The position numbers and the translations under genes are program-made. The notes under the pieces were generated by a model. That model searched no databases and was not told the origin of the DNA. It saw nothing but the letters and a program-made list of their open reading frames with translations. This document shows positions 37,705 through 46,957 of a stretch of 64,000 bases of DNA, piece by piece. Within the stretch, counting starts at the first letter, position 1. The number at the start of each line of letters is the position of its first letter. The stretch is from Candidatus Obscuribacterales bacterium (GTDB lineage: Bacteria; Cyanobacteriota; Vampirovibrionia; Obscuribacterales; Obscuribacteraceae), in assembly GCA_019746975.1 (NCBI GenBank), contig JAIERK010000013.1, positions 1 to 64,000 on the forward strand. Reading direction: 5' to 3'.

Positions 37705-38094
37705 ATGAGCTGGTGTTGTCCATTTATGGTGCGACCTCCGGAGGACGAACGAAAACGGCGTAAGCCTGGCGAACCTGAGCGACCGCCCTTTTTTCAACTT
37801 TTGACAGGTTTCATTCGACAGCAGGCAACCGTCGCCTGGACTGCGGTCACTGCGAAATTCAGAAAGGAAGTGCAACTGCATACGGCACCGCTGGAGGTCC
37901 GCATGAAGAACGCTCGGACATCTAGACTAACGGAGTTGCAAACCGAGCAACTGTTGCGCGATCCCAGCCCACTGGTGCGGATAGAGCTCGTATTTAACGA
38001 TACCATATCTGGTGAAACACTGGAGCGCCTGAAGCGCGACCCGGACTTTACAGTCTCAACCGTCGCACGCAGAAAGGAAATGCAACTTCGCTAG
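37705..38094 (+). CDS. Hypothetical basic protein
   Basis: 129 residues, GAGGAGAA seven bases before ATG 37705. The N-terminus has a CC pair and is followed by a Lys/Arg-rich stretch (DERKRRKPGEPERPP), then a helical middle. The C-terminal third (RLTELQTEQLLRDPSPLVRIELVFN) resembles a HEAT or leucine-rich variant unit, and the last 25 residues repeat the type (ETLERLKRDPDFTVSTVARRKE). No family assigned. It converges with the Clp ATPase gene nine bases away. Confidence 0.6.
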   Translation: MSWCCPFMVRPPEDERKRRKPGEPERPPFFQLLTGFIRQQATVAWTAVTAKFRKEVQLHTAPLEVRMKNARTSRLTELQTEQLLRDPSPLVRIELVFNDTISGETLERLKRDPDFTVSTVARRKEMQLR

Positions 38095-38103
38095 CGACGT
38101 TGT

Positions 38104-40356
38104 TCAGCTGTCCGGCGGGAATGCTTCCTGCTCAGTGTAATGCGCGAACTCCATTTCGTCTCCATTCAAATCTAAATGGAAGTGGCTAGCGCTCGAAGAG
38201 TCGCATTGCAATAGCAACTTCGACAATGGGACCTGGATCAGTTGGCGAATCAGTCGTCGCAATGGTCTGGCACCATATGCGGGGCTATAGGCTCTCTTCG
38301 CCAAGTGAGCCTGCGCCGCGGCTGATAGAGACACCATTGCGCCTTGAGCCTGCAGGCGTTCATTCAGTTGCGAAATCTGGAGCTCGACAATTCTGCGCAA
38401 GTCCGATTCGGTAAGCGGTGAGAATACCACTATGTCGTCAATCCGATTCAGGAGCTCAGGTCTGAAGCGGCTGAGCAAAAGTTGACGCAGGCGCTCGGGA
38501 AGAGCGTCCACACCGCCAGATTGAGGCAGACTCGAAGTTGAGACGGATGTTTTTCCGTCGTCTCTAGAGCAGGTTGCCTCGGCAGGTGCAATTGAGCGGT
38601 TGTCATCCGATTGTTGCTCTGCGGCCTTATCCAGGACAAAGTCGGCTCCGATATTAGAGGTCATGATGATTATCGTATTCTTGAAGTCGACAACCCTTCC
38701 TCGTGCATCCGTCAGGTGTCCTTCGTCCAGAATTTGAAGCAAAATGTTGCCGACGTCTCGATGTGCCTTTTCCAGCTCGTCAAAAAGTATGCACGAATAA
38801 GGTTTTCTTCGCACAGATTCCGTCAATTGACCACCTTCGTCGTAGCCTATATAGCCGGGTGCTGCGCCGATCAGTCGAGAGACGGTATATCGGTCGAAGT
38901 ACTCGGACATATCGAGGCGAATGAGCGCCTGGGAGTCACCAAATACGGTATCGGCAAGAACTTTGGCAACTTCGGTTTTTCCCACACCAGTCGGACCGAG
39001 AAATAGGAAGCTGGCTAATGGCCTGGCAGGGTCGTTGATTCCTGAGCGCGCTATTCGAATAGCATCGGCGACTCGTCGGGTAGCCACAGTTTGTCCAATT
39101 ACATGTAATCCCAGAGACTGTTCCATGTTGATGAGCGCATTGGCATCCGTCTCGCCGACCTTGGAAAGGGGTATCCCGGTCCATTCGGAAAGTTGCGCCG
39201 CGACGTCTTCTGTTGTTATCTCGGCAGGAACCGAAAATTGAAAATCTTCGGAGCTGTCGAGATTGTCTTGCAATTCCTTGACGAGTGGCGCTTGCTGAGC
39301 CTCCAGATGGCTTACGGTATGAAAGTCCAGCCGGCGCTTGGCTCTCTCCAGCTCCCCGTCAAGCGCCTTGAGCTGTTGCTGCAGTATGCTTCGCCTCTGA
39401 ATCGCGGCAAGAAATTGGCGCCACCGAGTGTTCATAATCTCCGACTGTTGCCTGATCTCGAGTAGGTTTTTTTCCACGATCTTCAGGCGCTTTCTCGCGC
39501 TTGCATCGTCATCTCCACGCAACGATGCTTGTTCCAGTTCAAGTCTGGCAGTCCCTTCGATGACCTCCCGCAACTCGGAAGGCATTGAGTCTATTGCAGT
39601 CCTTCTTCTCGAAGCTGTCTCATCAATTAGATCAATTGCCTTGTCCGGCAATCTCCTGTCAGGAATGTACCTGGCAGTCAGGTTTGCCGCAGCAACCAGT
39701 GCGGAGTCTCGCACCTTCACCCCATGATGGGCTTCGAATCCTGGCCGTAGTCCTCGTAATATAGCCACGGTATCGTCCACGCCGGGCTCTTTAATTTCGA
39801 CCTTTTGAAACCGCCTGGCTAAAGCCGGATCGCGTTCTATGTATTTTGTATACTCACTAATGGTGGTGGCACCGATACATTGCACAGTTCCTCTGGCGAG
39901 ATGCGGCTTTAAGGTATTGCTAACATCCAGGGCGCTTTCGCCTGCGGCGCCTGCCCCAGACATCAGGTGCATTTCATCGATGAATAGCAAGATCTCGCCG
40001 GCCGCTTCAGTTACTTCGCGAATCAGTGTACTGAGCTTTTCTTCGAGTTGCCCTCGCATCGAGGTCCCGGCTATGAGATTGGCGAGTTCCAGCGAGAGTA
40101 TTCGTTTGCCCTTCAACCTTTCGGGCACCTCGCCATTAACTATTCGTTGAGCAAGACCTTCGACAATCGCGGTTTTCCCCACGCCGGCCTCTCCAATCAA
40201 GGCGGGGTTATTCTTCGTCCTTCTGGTTAAAATATTGATGAGTCGCGCAATCTCCTCATCCCGACCTATCACCGGCTCCAGCTTCCCTGCTGATGCCAGT
40301 TGCGTCAGATCCGTCGCGGTGGTCGATATTACTCCGACTGTCGATGTCTCTGACAT
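38104..40356 (-). CDS. ClpA/ClpB-type AAA+ ATPase lacking the N-terminal substrate domain
   Basis: About 750 residues from ATG 40356 (GAGGAG at 40361-40366). Two AAA+ modules. NBD1 has [18 protein letters not shown] and [12 protein letters not shown] short coiled-coil middle domain follows. NBD2 has [15 protein letters not shown] and [11 protein letters not shown], plus the sensor/arginine block AYGARPLRR. Unlike ClpB (about 860 residues) there is no N-terminal Clp-N repeat domain, and the middle domain is shortened. A Ser/Asp-rich insert of about 45 residues follows [17 protein letters not shown] see no ClpP-docking IGF/LGF loop, so it is more likely an unfoldase or disaggregase. It follows the LRR gene by 26 bases. 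Confidence 0.9.
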   Translation of the reverse strand: MSETSTVGVISTTATDLTQLASAGKLEPVIGRDEEIARLINILTRRTKNNPALIGEAGVGKTAIVEGLAQRIVNGEVPERLKGKRILSLELANLIAGTSMRGQLEEKLSTLIREVTEAAGEILLFIDEMHLMSGAGAAGESALDVSNTLKPHLARGTVQCIGATTISEYTKYIERDPALARRFQKVEIKEPGVDDTVAILRGLRPGFEAHHGVKVRDSALVAAANLTARYIPDRRLPDKAIDLIDETASRRRTAIDSMPSELREVIEGTARLELEQASLRGDDDASARKRLKIVEKNLLEIRQQSEIMNTRWRQFLAAIQRRSILQQQLKALDGELERAKRRLDFHTVSHLEAQQAPLVKELQDNLDSSEDFQFSVPAEITTEDVAAQLSEWTGIPLSKVGETDANALINMEQSLGLHVIGQTVATRRVADAIRIARSGINDPARPLASFLFLGPTGVGKTEVAKVLADTVFGDSQALIRLDMSEYFDRYTVSRLIGAAPGYIGYDEGGQLTESVRRKPYSCILFDELEKAHRDVGNILLQILDEGHLTDARGRVVDFKNTIIIMTSNIGADFVLDKAAEQQSDDNRSIAPAEATCSRDDGKTSVSTSSLPQSGGVDALPERLRQLLLSRFRPELLNRIDDIVVFSPLTESDLRRIVELQISQLNERLQAQGAMVSLSAAAQAHLAKRAYSPAYGARPLRRLIRQLIQVPLSKLLLQCDSSSASHFHLDLNGDEMEFAHYTEQEAFPPDS

Positions 40357-40382
40357 TACACTCCTCAACTTCCTGAGAAGTT

Positions 40383-41264
40383 CTAAGGACCGAATACATT
40401 GCAGGCTGGTATCGCGGAGCGCAATCGCTGCAACGCAATATCCGTGACCTTGTTGTCTCGAATCTCCAGGTATTCGAGATTCTTCAGTGGTTCAAGATTT
40501 GTCAGACCTTTGTCTGAGACTTTTGTCCCGCTGATGTAGAGAGTGCGTAGTTTTGCTAGACGCGAAAGCGCAGTCAAACCAGCGTCACCAACGGCGGTAT
40601 CATTGACGCAAAGAGTCTGCAAATTAGCCATGGTCGACACGAACTCCAGCCCCTGATCTGTAACTCTTGTATTTGACAGGTCCAGGTGAATCAGATTGTC
40701 GAGATTGGCCAGCTCCTCGAGTCCATTGTCCGTTATTTCGGACGGCAAGAGCAGGGTGCTTAGCTGCTTTGCATCGCGTAAGTGTACCAGACCACCATCT
40801 GTGATCTCGGTTTTTTTCAATATCAAATGTTGTAGAGATGGCAGCGATGCCAAATATCTCAGGCTCTTGTTGCTGATAGATGTATGAAGGAACCAGACAG
40901 TCGCGAGGTTCTTCATTGGTGCGAGTTTTGCGACATGGTTGTCCTCGAAGGGCACAAAGTCCAATCTCAATTCGACTGTATCTTCGAGTTGAGTGATCTC
41001 TTTGAGGACGTTGTCGGAGAATCTCACTGTCGAGAGATCGAAGGACTGGAGCTTCTTTAGAATCGGCTGAAACTCCGCCAGCATTGATTCCGAGATGTGG
41101 CCGCTGATCTGCAAACCCAATAACTTATCTTCCGCTAAAGCAGGAGCGACTTCGCCGACTGCCTCGCCAACCCACTTTCGTTGATGAGGGAATGACTTGC
41201 CGGCCAAGTACAGTCCACCTAGTGATATGCGATCTGGGAAAGTGAATTTTGTTGCGGATGTCAT
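40383..41264 (-). CDS. Leucine-rich-repeat protein
   Basis: 293 residues. From about 95 onward it has roughly eight LRR units of 23-24 residues with the pattern L-x-x-L-x-L-x-x-[TN]-x-[VI]-[ST]-D-x-G-[LV] (for example [20 protein letters not shown] and [20 protein letters not shown]). The N-terminal 90 residues are not LRR. It has no signal peptide or membrane span and is probably cytoplasmic. It is the first gene of a two-gene unit with the Clp ATPase. The same D-x-G-L type of repeat forms the C-terminus of the kinase at 48011. Confidence 0.85.
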   Translation of the reverse strand: MTSATKFTFPDRISLGGLYLAGKSFPHQRKWVGEAVGEVAPALAEDKLLGLQISGHISESMLAEFQPILKKLQSFDLSTVRFSDNVLKEITQLEDTVELRLDFVPFEDNHVAKLAPMKNLATVWFLHTSISNKSLRYLASLPSLQHLILKKTEITDGGLVHLRDAKQLSTLLLPSEITDNGLEELANLDNLIHLDLSNTRVTDQGLEFVSTMANLQTLCVNDTAVGDAGLTALSRLAKLRTLYISGTKVSDKGLTNLEPLKNLEYLEIRDNKVTDIALQRLRSAIPACNVFGP

Positions 41265-41618
41265 TTCTGTTGATTCCTAATCGAGTGCTTGTTGACTACT
41301 CTCAAGAAGCAGCTAGGATGTTGAGTATATCATTGCTGCGCCTACCGCTTGTCAGTAACGGCAGATACAATTCTGGATAGTTAATAATCGATACTTTGGA
41401 AATGGTTTGGTGATGGACGTAAATAGCTCATTGCTGCGCCCTTCTATCGCCTGAGAGCAGTAGTTGCTGCCGAGAAACGGACTCTGGTAGCCAGCTGCCA
41501 TAGCCATTTTTGCAAAGATTGTTCGCGGAAACATTTTGCCGAAGTGGCTCAGCAGACCGGCATGAAACTCTTCGAGTAAATGAACACATAGTTCGTGCTT
41601 ACCCCAGCGACAGGCTCC
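41265..41618. other. Gap between the LRR gene and the TPR gene
   Basis: 354 bases. It should hold the promoter of the LRR-Clp unit. A short repeat, CATTGCTGCGCC, occurs at 41331-41342 and 41430-41441. On the minus strand a frame from about 41612 to 41352 encodes LLEEFHAGLLSHFGKMFPRT and AMAAGYQSPFLGSNY, which looks more protein-like than random, but it lacks a good start and is not recognised. It could be a gene fragment. Confidence 0.35.
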
Positions 41619-43079
41619 CTATCCGTCAGAGTTGGCTTGGGTTGGTCTATCGGTGTGGCGACCTTGCTTTTGTTCTGATTTTCTCTTTTCCGCTTTAGCT
41701 TTTGTAAGAAATTCCGCCGCCTCGTCATCTCTTTGAAGCGCCGCAAGGCAGCGAGAGTAGCCGTTAAAGACCTCGTACTTGTAAAGCTCGCCAATCTTGT
41801 TTTTTTCTACTTCAGCGACCGCTCTCTTGTAGATCTCTTCCGCTTCAGTCGGCTTATTCTGATTGACTAAGCAGTCTGCAAGTTTTAGATTGAGCCAGTC
41901 GAAATCGCTGCCGATGGGAGCCTCTTTGTATCGTGCTGTGCTTTGCGCTATCGATTCACGGTAATACTGCTCGGCTTTTTTGAATTGCTTTTTCTGATAG
42001 TAGAAATCTGCCAGAGGCGTAGCCGCATGAATTATGCGCCAGCCTCGCGTGGTGGGAGTCACTTGCTTGTTGTGGTCAGCTCTTGTGGCCAACTTGTACG
42101 CTTGCTTGTATGTGTCTTCCGCCTCTGCAATCTTTCCTGATTTCTCGAGTATCCTGGCAATGTCAGCGAGGCACTCGATATATTCACCGCTCTGATCACC
42201 GCTTTGTGAGACTATCATTTGCGCGGTCTTCTTATACAGTCGCAACGCCTCCGGTAGATTGCCTGCACTTTCACGTTGGTAGCCAAGGCAGTGCATGGAC
42301 ATACTTCGAACTTCGTCCCCGTTTTCTTCCGTGCTCGCCTCGGAAATGGACTTCTCTTCGGATAGCAGGAGCTTCTTCGCTTCTTCTGTTCTATCTTGTT
42401 GCGTAAGAAATTTGCTATACGCCGTCAACGCGTGAGTGCGCTTCAATGTGTCTGACGTATCAATTGCTTTTTTGTACAGTTCTTCTGCCTCTACGATTTT
42501 CCCCTGCTTTTTCTTGATAGTTGCGATCTCGCAGAGTATTGACTGCTTGTCCTGTGATGGCAGTGGGAACCGAAGCCCCATGATGTCGCTTACCAGGAGC
42601 GGCAAAGTCTTCATCTCTATCGAGTCTTTAGAGCCAAGCAGTTGCAAGGCTCGATTGAAGTAAGCTTCTGCCTGTGAGGTGTCCTCGTGCTGATTGGCGC
42701 ACGCTGCAAGTATGCATAGAACACTTACTTGACCCCCAACATCCTTGTTTTGTACAAATTCTTCTAGATTCTTCTGTGCACTTTCTTCTATTTTTGGCCA
42801 ATCGTTCGCCGCACAGTATTGTGCTGTTAACAGGTTGCGTACGTACGGCTTGTGATACTCGTCGGCTGAGTCGACGAGTCGCTGGAGACCTGGTAGAGTC
42901 TCGCTGGTCGTCGGTCCAGCGAGTGTCTCGGTGAATTTCATAAATTCAGATTCCCATTGCAAGCGCTGGACCAGCCCGCTTGATGCCACTACCGATAGTA
43001 CGATGACATCAAGAAGTACGAGGACAATGCAGATCACTGCTGCCTTCCTCATTTTTTCCGATTTCACTAGAACCTGCAT
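41619..43079 (-). CDS. Membrane-anchored TPR protein
   Basis: 486 residues. An N-terminal TM helix (AAVICIVLVLLDVIVLSVVASSG) is followed by about 8-9 tetratricopeptide units, e.g. IVEAEELYKKAIDTSDTLKR, GKIAEAEDTYKQAYKL and KPTEAEEIYKRAVAEV, then a Lys/Gln-rich tail. It begins 21 bases after the upstream kinase gene and so is the third cistron of a kinase-kinase-TPR unit. It may be a scaffold for the kinases or their substrates (inference). Confidence 0.85.
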   Translation of the reverse strand: MQVLVKSEKMRKAAVICIVLVLLDVIVLSVVASSGLVQRLQWESEFMKFTETLAGPTTSETLPGLQRLVDSADEYHKPYVRNLLTAQYCAANDWPKIEESAQKNLEEFVQNKDVGGQVSVLCILAACANQHEDTSQAEAYFNRALQLLGSKDSIEMKTLPLLVSDIMGLRFPLPSQDKQSILCEIATIKKKQGKIVEAEELYKKAIDTSDTLKRTHALTAYSKFLTQQDRTEEAKKLLLSEEKSISEASTEENGDEVRSMSMHCLGYQRESAGNLPEALRLYKKTAQMIVSQSGDQSGEYIECLADIARILEKSGKIAEAEDTYKQAYKLATRADHNKQVTPTTRGWRIIHAATPLADFYYQKKQFKKAEQYYRESIAQSTARYKEAPIGSDFDWLNLKLADCLVNQNKPTEAEEIYKRAVAEVEKNKIGELYKYEVFNGYSRCLAALQRDDEAAEFLTKAKAEKRKSEQKQGRHTDRPTQANSDG

Positions 43080-43100
43080 GCTTGGCAGAACCTCGGTGTT

Positions 43101-44753
43101 TTACTCTGGCGGTAACCGTTGCTCTTGCACCAGGGTAAAGAGATCACTCTTGAGCGATTGGCAATCCTGATATCGCGTTGATAAACCGAGCGAGGTGCAT
43201 TTTGCTACGATCTCGTCAAGGTTGGTGCTGATCTCTGGACGCAGTCGGCGCGGACGCGCCTGGGAGATGGGCTCGGGATCTTTACCCGTGAGAAGATAAT
43301 CTAGCGTTGCCCCAAGGGCATATACATCACTTTGTGGAATGGCCTTCCCTCGGAATTGTTCTGGTGGGATGTAGGAGTGCTTCCCAACGACGGTTTTTGT
43401 CGTCTGCGCCTCGAGTTGTTGGGCAACGTTGAAGTCAATGAGTTTGAGCTTCTCGTCTTTGTCCATAATCAAATTGTCTGGCGTAAAGTCACGATGAACT
43501 ACGGAAGGCTGACGGCGGTGCAAGTATGAGAGGATATCGCACATCTGGATTGCAAGTTGTACGACCTTGTGTTCCGGCATGATACCAGAAATGGTGACCA
43601 CATCCTTCAAGGTAGTTCCTTCCGCATGTTCTAGCACCAGATAAGCGCGCTGATCTTCGACAAAGAAATCTAACAATCTGACTATATTCGGATGGCGCAG
43701 CTTTTTCCAGAGCTTGGCCTCTCTTTGAATGTTGTCGAGAACGCGTTTGCGAATATTGACTCCGGCTTGAGCAGGAAGGACAAATTCCTTGAGCACCACT
43801 TCTGGAAGCTCGCTGTTTTCTCCGCTTTCGATTGCGATTGGCAAATCGGACAAGTCGACCAGAGTCTCACCCTTCTTTCCATCCAGGCTCGCGCCGTCCG
43901 GCAGCTCGCGATGCATTGAGGCGAGGTATACCAGAGCCTGTCCTCCGGCACCTATGTGACTGATCACCTTGTATCCACCGCCGGCCAGTTCAGTCCCTGC
44001 TTCCAGTGCTGAATCTCTCTGACGGCCGGACCCATCTTGCAGTTTGTCCAACCAGAGATCGGTGTACGAGTCCTGGCGGATGTACATGTTCAGATCGTCG
44101 GCCACCTTAGGTTCGATTCTGTATGATGGCAAAAACTTTTTTAAGGCTAGTTGTAATCGCTTCCTATCGTCACTGGAGGCGATTGCGTCGACTTCAAAGC
44201 GAATCAAGGCTCGGTCACTGCTCAGCCATCCCCATGTCAGAATAGGAGCGAGTACAAAGTAAGCCAGTCGCTTTTTGAGCGGGATACCACGGGCGATGGC
44301 ATTAAATTCTATCGTTATCTCCTCGGTTTTGTTGACGGTGGTGTTGACGGTCGTGACGTGTGAGATTCTGTCCCAGCTCAGAAGCGGCGTGCTGAGTTGG
44401 TACAACAGGTGCAGCCAGTGAAATTGCAGTCCTTTGTCGCTGAGTTCAATATGCGTCGGCGCGATCAATTTCCAGGGGCCAATGCCGGTTATAGTAGACA
44501 ACGTCATATAGATTGCGGAAGCGATGAGCGAGTATCCCACCAGGGACTGTTGAAGAAATAGCATTCCTGCGCCTATTATCGCAGTCGCCAAAATAGTCAG
44601 CGATAGTATCAGCTTTGAGCCAGGTCGCTTGAGTCTTTGTCTGTTCAGTCGCTCCGGCTTGTATCTAATCCAGAATGCCGTATAGTCCTCGGCGCTCTGG
44701 CTGGTTTTTGAGAAGAAGTATCTCTTGGCTAACGATTGTTTGGAGTATGACAT
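43101..44753 (-). CDS. Membrane Ser/Thr protein kinase with DFN in place of DFG
   Basis: 550 residues. N-terminus with two TM helices, then a beta-rich domain of about 130 residues resembling a bacterial PH-like fold, a linker (SYTDLWLDKLQD), and a C-terminal kinase domain (about 265-545). Glycine loop IGAGGQALVYLA, catalytic Lys in VVLKEF, alphaC Glu in IQREAKLW, HRDFTPDN at 420-427, and the Mg motif as D440-F441-N442. The Asp that binds metal is retained; the Gly is Asn. The activation segment GKHSYIPPEQFRG is intact. The closest relative is the adjacent gene. Three bases separate them, so they are cotranscribed. Confidence 0.9.
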   Translation of the reverse strand: MSYSKQSLAKRYFFSKTSQSAEDYTAFWIRYKPERLNRQRLKRPGSKLILSLTILATAIIGAGMLFLQQSLVGYSLIASAIYMTLSTITGIGPWKLIAPTHIELSDKGLQFHWLHLLYQLSTPLLSWDRISHVTTVNTTVNKTEEITIEFNAIARGIPLKKRLAYFVLAPILTWGWLSSDRALIRFEVDAIASSDDRKRLQLALKKFLPSYRIEPKVADDLNMYIRQDSYTDLWLDKLQDGSGRQRDSALEAGTELAGGGYKVISHIGAGGQALVYLASMHRELPDGASLDGKKGETLVDLSDLPIAIESGENSELPEVVLKEFVLPAQAGVNIRKRVLDNIQREAKLWKKLRHPNIVRLLDFFVEDQRAYLVLEHAEGTTLKDVVTISGIMPEHKVVQLAIQMCDILSYLHRRQPSVVHRDFTPDNLIMDKDEKLKLIDFNVAQQLEAQTTKTVVGKHSYIPPEQFRGKAIPQSDVYALGATLDYLLTGKDPEPISQARPRRLRPEISTNLDEIVAKCTSLGLSTRYQDCQSLKSDLFTLVQEQRLPPE

Positions 44754-44756
44754 CGA

Positions 44757-46355
44757 TTAACTTTCGCCATCGCGAGCGCGAATATCGATAACGCCACCAG
44801 GACCCTGTTCCAAAAGTTGTTCTGCTGCGGCATAAAAAGTGGTGGCATCGGCGATGCGCTCTTGTAATTCTTGAGCCGTTGCGCGTGCCACCAGCTCGTC
44901 GACATCGGGTGAGATATCTGAATTGAGGCTGCGTGGGTGCGATTCTGCGAGAGCCTCCGGATCTTTTCCCGTCAGCATATAATGAAGCGTGCCGCCGAGC
45001 GAGTAGATGTCGCTCTGTGTCTGAGCCCGACCGCGAAACTGCTCTGGTGAGATGTACGCCTGTTTGCCGACCAGCGTTCCTGTAGCGGTGCCTAAGAATT
45101 CGTTGGCTGCGCCGAAGTCGATGATAACGATCTCGTCATCCTCTCTCAAGACGATGTTGTCCGGTGTGATATCTCGATGGATTACCGGCGGATTTTGACA
45201 GTGAAGATACTCCAGAATGTCGGCGATTTTCATGGAGTATGTAAGTACATCGCTTTCGTTGAATGGTCCGTTCTGTCTGACAAGCTGTCTGACTGTATGA
45301 CCTGGGACGAACTCCAGAACAAGATAGTCGCGATTGTCCTCCACGAAGTAGTCCAATACGCGAGCAATCTTCGGATGCGAAAGACGCTGTAGAATGGTGG
45401 CTTCTCTAAGGAATAGCTCTTTTGCTTTTTCTCTAGTGCTCTCAGCGAGCGTCAGTGGAAGTGTCGCCTCTTTCAGCACACGAAGCTCTTTCTCGGGTGT
45501 TTCTGCCAAGTATATGGCGGATAGACCGCCAGCGGCAATCTGCATCAAAACGCGCAAGCGCCCTGCCTTCAAGAGCTTTCCTTTCTTCAATGGCACAAAG
45601 TTGGTCGCTGAAAAATGGTCTTGCATCTCCTGCTCCCAGAGTTCCGTAAAACTTTGTGGGATTTCTTTTTCGGGATTGGCTTGCTTTCCGATGAAACGGC
45701 TGTCATCGCTATTCTCGCCCAGGCGAAATTGCGGGGAGCGGCTGAACTCTAAACACCAGGATTCGAGCGCAACGAATAAAAGCTCAGCTCCCTTTTTTGA
45801 CATGCGGTTGAGGTCGATCGTGGCATGACCACCAGATTTGAAATAGATGAACAGTTTTTTGCTATCGTCTGCCTTCTCCAGGTCGAACTCATATGCACCT
45901 TTTGCGTCGTTGAGCAGCATCGAACCAAGAAGTATGTTGGCGATGTCGGACCAGGGGCGCATGGGGCGAAACAGCATGTCGGGTTTGAACATGTACGGAA
46001 AGGTAATACCTTCGTCGCAGACTTTGATTGAGATGCGCTTAGCAATATCCCGCTCGAGAGTGATGAATGCGCAGATAACAGCAGACGCAATCACTGTTAG
46101 TGGAATTGTAATCGGCAACACATATGCAGGCATGTTGATCAGCTGACTTGCTACGATGCAGGCGATGGATGTTATCCCCATGACAAGTGCCGTGCCGGCG
46201 ACGAGATATCCGGCTCTACGGCTGAAAGGAAGGTACGGGATAATGTATGTTTTCGTGCGCAGCTCCCGCTTCTTCTCGGCTGAGCTGTTCGAGGGCTCAC
46301 GCTGTGCAGCGGCTTCCATGGTCTCCTTATTCGTCTTGATATGCGACCCGGACAT
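44757..46355 (-). CDS. Membrane Ser/Thr protein kinase with PH-like N-terminal domain
   Basis: 532 residues, paralogue of the previous kinase. Two N-terminal TM helices (GYLVAGTALVMGITSIACIV and the next), a PH-like beta domain ending with DLNRMSKKGAELLFVALESW, the shared linker SFTELWEQEMQD, then the kinase domain. Glycine loop IAAGGLSAIYLAE, Lys in RVLKEA, alphaC Glu in LREATIL, HRDITPDN at 393-400, canonical DFG at 413-415, and activation segment GKQAYISPEQFRG. The kinase lies C-terminal to the membrane segment, opposite to the common PknB order. First gene of the kinase-kinase-TPR unit. Confidence 0.92.
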   Translation of the reverse strand: MSGSHIKTNKETMEAAAQREPSNSSAEKKRELRTKTYIIPYLPFSRRAGYLVAGTALVMGITSIACIVASQLINMPAYVLPITIPLTVIASAVICAFITLERDIAKRISIKVCDEGITFPYMFKPDMLFRPMRPWSDIANILLGSMLLNDAKGAYEFDLEKADDSKKLFIYFKSGGHATIDLNRMSKKGAELLFVALESWCLEFSRSPQFRLGENSDDSRFIGKQANPEKEIPQSFTELWEQEMQDHFSATNFVPLKKGKLLKAGRLRVLMQIAAGGLSAIYLAETPEKELRVLKEATLPLTLAESTREKAKELFLREATILQRLSHPKIARVLDYFVEDNRDYLVLEFVPGHTVRQLVRQNGPFNESDVLTYSMKIADILEYLHCQNPPVIHRDITPDNIVLREDDEIVIIDFGAANEFLGTATGTLVGKQAYISPEQFRGRAQTQSDIYSLGGTLHYMLTGKDPEALAESHPRSLNSDISPDVDELVARATAQELQERIADATTFYAAAEQLLEQGPGGVIDIRARDGES

Positions 46356-46414
46356 AGCTATCCCAAACTGGACTGTCCTACACTATGTGCCCGGTAGACG
46401 AGGTCTGGAGACAG

Positions 46415-46780
46415 TTAACTGGCGTTCCTGGTTTTTTTTCTTTCTTCGGCCTTTTCTCTAGCTTCGATAAGCTCCTTGGCATGGATCTGAGCCCATTCTT
46501 CCAGCTTGTTGAGAACAGGGACCAGTGTTTCACCCAGCGGTGTCAAGGAATACTCCACCCGCGGTGGCACTTCCGCATAAATTTTGCGCGACAGTATTCC
46601 GTCGTCTTCGAGCTCTCGGAGCTGACTTGTTAGCACTTTTTGTGTCACACCTTTTAAGGCACGCATGAGTTCGTTAAAACGCATCGTACCGCCCCTCAGT
46701 TTGCAGATTATTAAGACCTTCCATTTATCAGAAATCATGGCCATCGTCGACATGATTGGGCATTCTAGTTTCCCTGGCAT
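46415..46780 (-). CDS. HxlR/DUF24-family winged-helix regulator
   Basis: 121 residues. The HxlR fold is clear: SDKWKVLIICKLRGGTMRFNELM, then GVTQKVLTSQLRELEDDGI and PPRVEYSLTPLG. C7 in LECPIMS corresponds to the conserved N-terminal Cys that senses thiol stress in YodB/HypR-type members, so redox or electrophile sensing is plausible. ATG 46780. It is divergent from the rhodanese gene, with repeated operator-like sequences between them, and probably autoregulates and controls that gene. Confidence 0.92.
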   Translation of the reverse strand: MPGKLECPIMSTMAMISDKWKVLIICKLRGGTMRFNELMRALKGVTQKVLTSQLRELEDDGILSRKIYAEVPPRVEYSLTPLGETLVPVLNKLEEWAQIHAKELIEAREKAEERKKTRNAS

Positions 46781-46792
46781 TGGCTCTCCTCG

Positions 46793-46867
46793 GTATCAAA
46801 ATGGATACTACGGTTCAAAATGGATACTACAGCACTTTTGGGTGTCTACTTGCGACTGGATACTAAC
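46793..46867. promoter_or_regulatory. Operator-like repeats between hxlR and rhodanese genes
   Basis: The element TCAAAATGGATACTAC occurs at 46796-46811 and again at 46815-46830, with a third partial copy TGGATACTAAC at 46857-46867. The first copy also forms an inverted repeat GTATC-N6-GATAC (46793-46808), the dyad expected for an HxlR dimer. The site lies next to the regulator's start codon and upstream of the rhodanese start. Confidence 0.6.
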
Positions 46868-46957
46868 TCATTCTATTCTGGAGGGCATGAAAGTTGCAAC
46901 GTCTGTAAAGGGCCGTTGCTATCGCCATTCGCTTTTTTCAGAAAAGGAGAATTAAAA

